Shown one piece after another: positions 63,828 through 64,000 of a stretch of DNA of 64,000 bases; within the stretch, counting starts at the first letter, position 1; each line of letters begins with the position of its first letter. Source of the stretch: Ligula intestinalis (lineage: Eukaryota; Platyhelminthes; Cestoda; Diphyllobothriidea; Diphyllobothriidae); the NCBI GenBank assembly GCA_036362985.1, contig JAYGXS010000007.1:8020657-8084656 (forward strand). Direction: 5' to 3'. A program made the translations under genes and the position numbers. The notes beneath the pieces were generated by a model that did no database searches, was not told the origin of the DNA, and saw only the letters and a list, made by a program, of their open reading frames with translations.

Positions 63828-64000
63828 GTGGGTTGGTTAAGAGAAAGAATTGAGAAACTTGTAATGTTGGAGCTGTCAACTTACATTGCTGTTTGCAATT
63901 CAGGGAAACTAACCCTAGGCCTATCATTTTAGCTGTTGTTTGACCTGAGCATACATCGCTTTAGAACTTTATTCTTAATGGTTTTAACTCAACGGTTAGG

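Noticed and set aside
61537..61810. Cys/His pattern on the minus strand, possible gag zinc knuckle
   Set aside because: Spacing is irregular and no flanking retroelement sequence was found.

Overview
The window is eukaryotic genomic DNA dominated by one gene. On the plus strand, 26 short coding blocks lie between 7414 and 63827. Each is bounded by AG/GT splice signals, and all joins are reading-phase compatible except one. Together they encode about 2,070 residues of nearly uninterrupted heptad coiled coil. Order and motifs match rootletin (CROCC, ciliary rootlet coiled-coil protein): the 'EHNRLLALWREVV' block of the N-terminal rootletin domain, an S/P/R-rich linker after the first coiled-coil segment, a second A/P/T/S-rich linker followed by 'SDLDPDAVCSALRELLRHLL', and a C-terminal 'AKERSHRQRIKGLEEQ'. 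The first roughly 150-170 residues and the last exon(s) are not seen and probably lie outside the window. Comparisons with vertebrate rootletin are from memory, not from an alignment.

Organism: about 11% of the 56-kb gene body is coding and introns are mostly 0.7-5 kb. These are filled with decayed Penelope-like (PLE) retroelements, Tc1/mariner-type elements and a tRNA-type SINE. This suits a repeat-rich invertebrate; I infer a flatworm, perhaps a large-genome tapeworm, but nothing here proves it.

Layout: 1-7413 is upstream or first-intron sequence with PLE remnants (1-263 minus; 6716-7147 plus), a deleted mariner element (5742-6522) and a GC-rich stretch (4190-4900). Exons 1-4 (7414-18231) encode the N-terminal domain. 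Exons 5-7 (23668-29614) lead into the first linker. Exons 8-14 (29780-40244) are rod. A 10-N assembly gap at 42891-42900 lies where the reading phase requires a missing exon. Exons 15-17 (43112-47676) are rod, exon 18 (49984-50515) carries the second linker, and exons 19-26 (53752-63827) are the C-terminal rod.

The introns hold most of the unusual structure: roughly 1-kb palindromic elements bounded by CAGTA ends and TA dinucleotides; a family of short inverted-repeat elements apparently built from PLE termini, including a perfect 38-bp-arm palindrome; a 2.25-kb inverted-repeat unit abutting exon 19; and a dead partial copy of exon 16 just upstream of the real one. No second intact gene, canonical tRNA, rRNA or CRISPR array was found.
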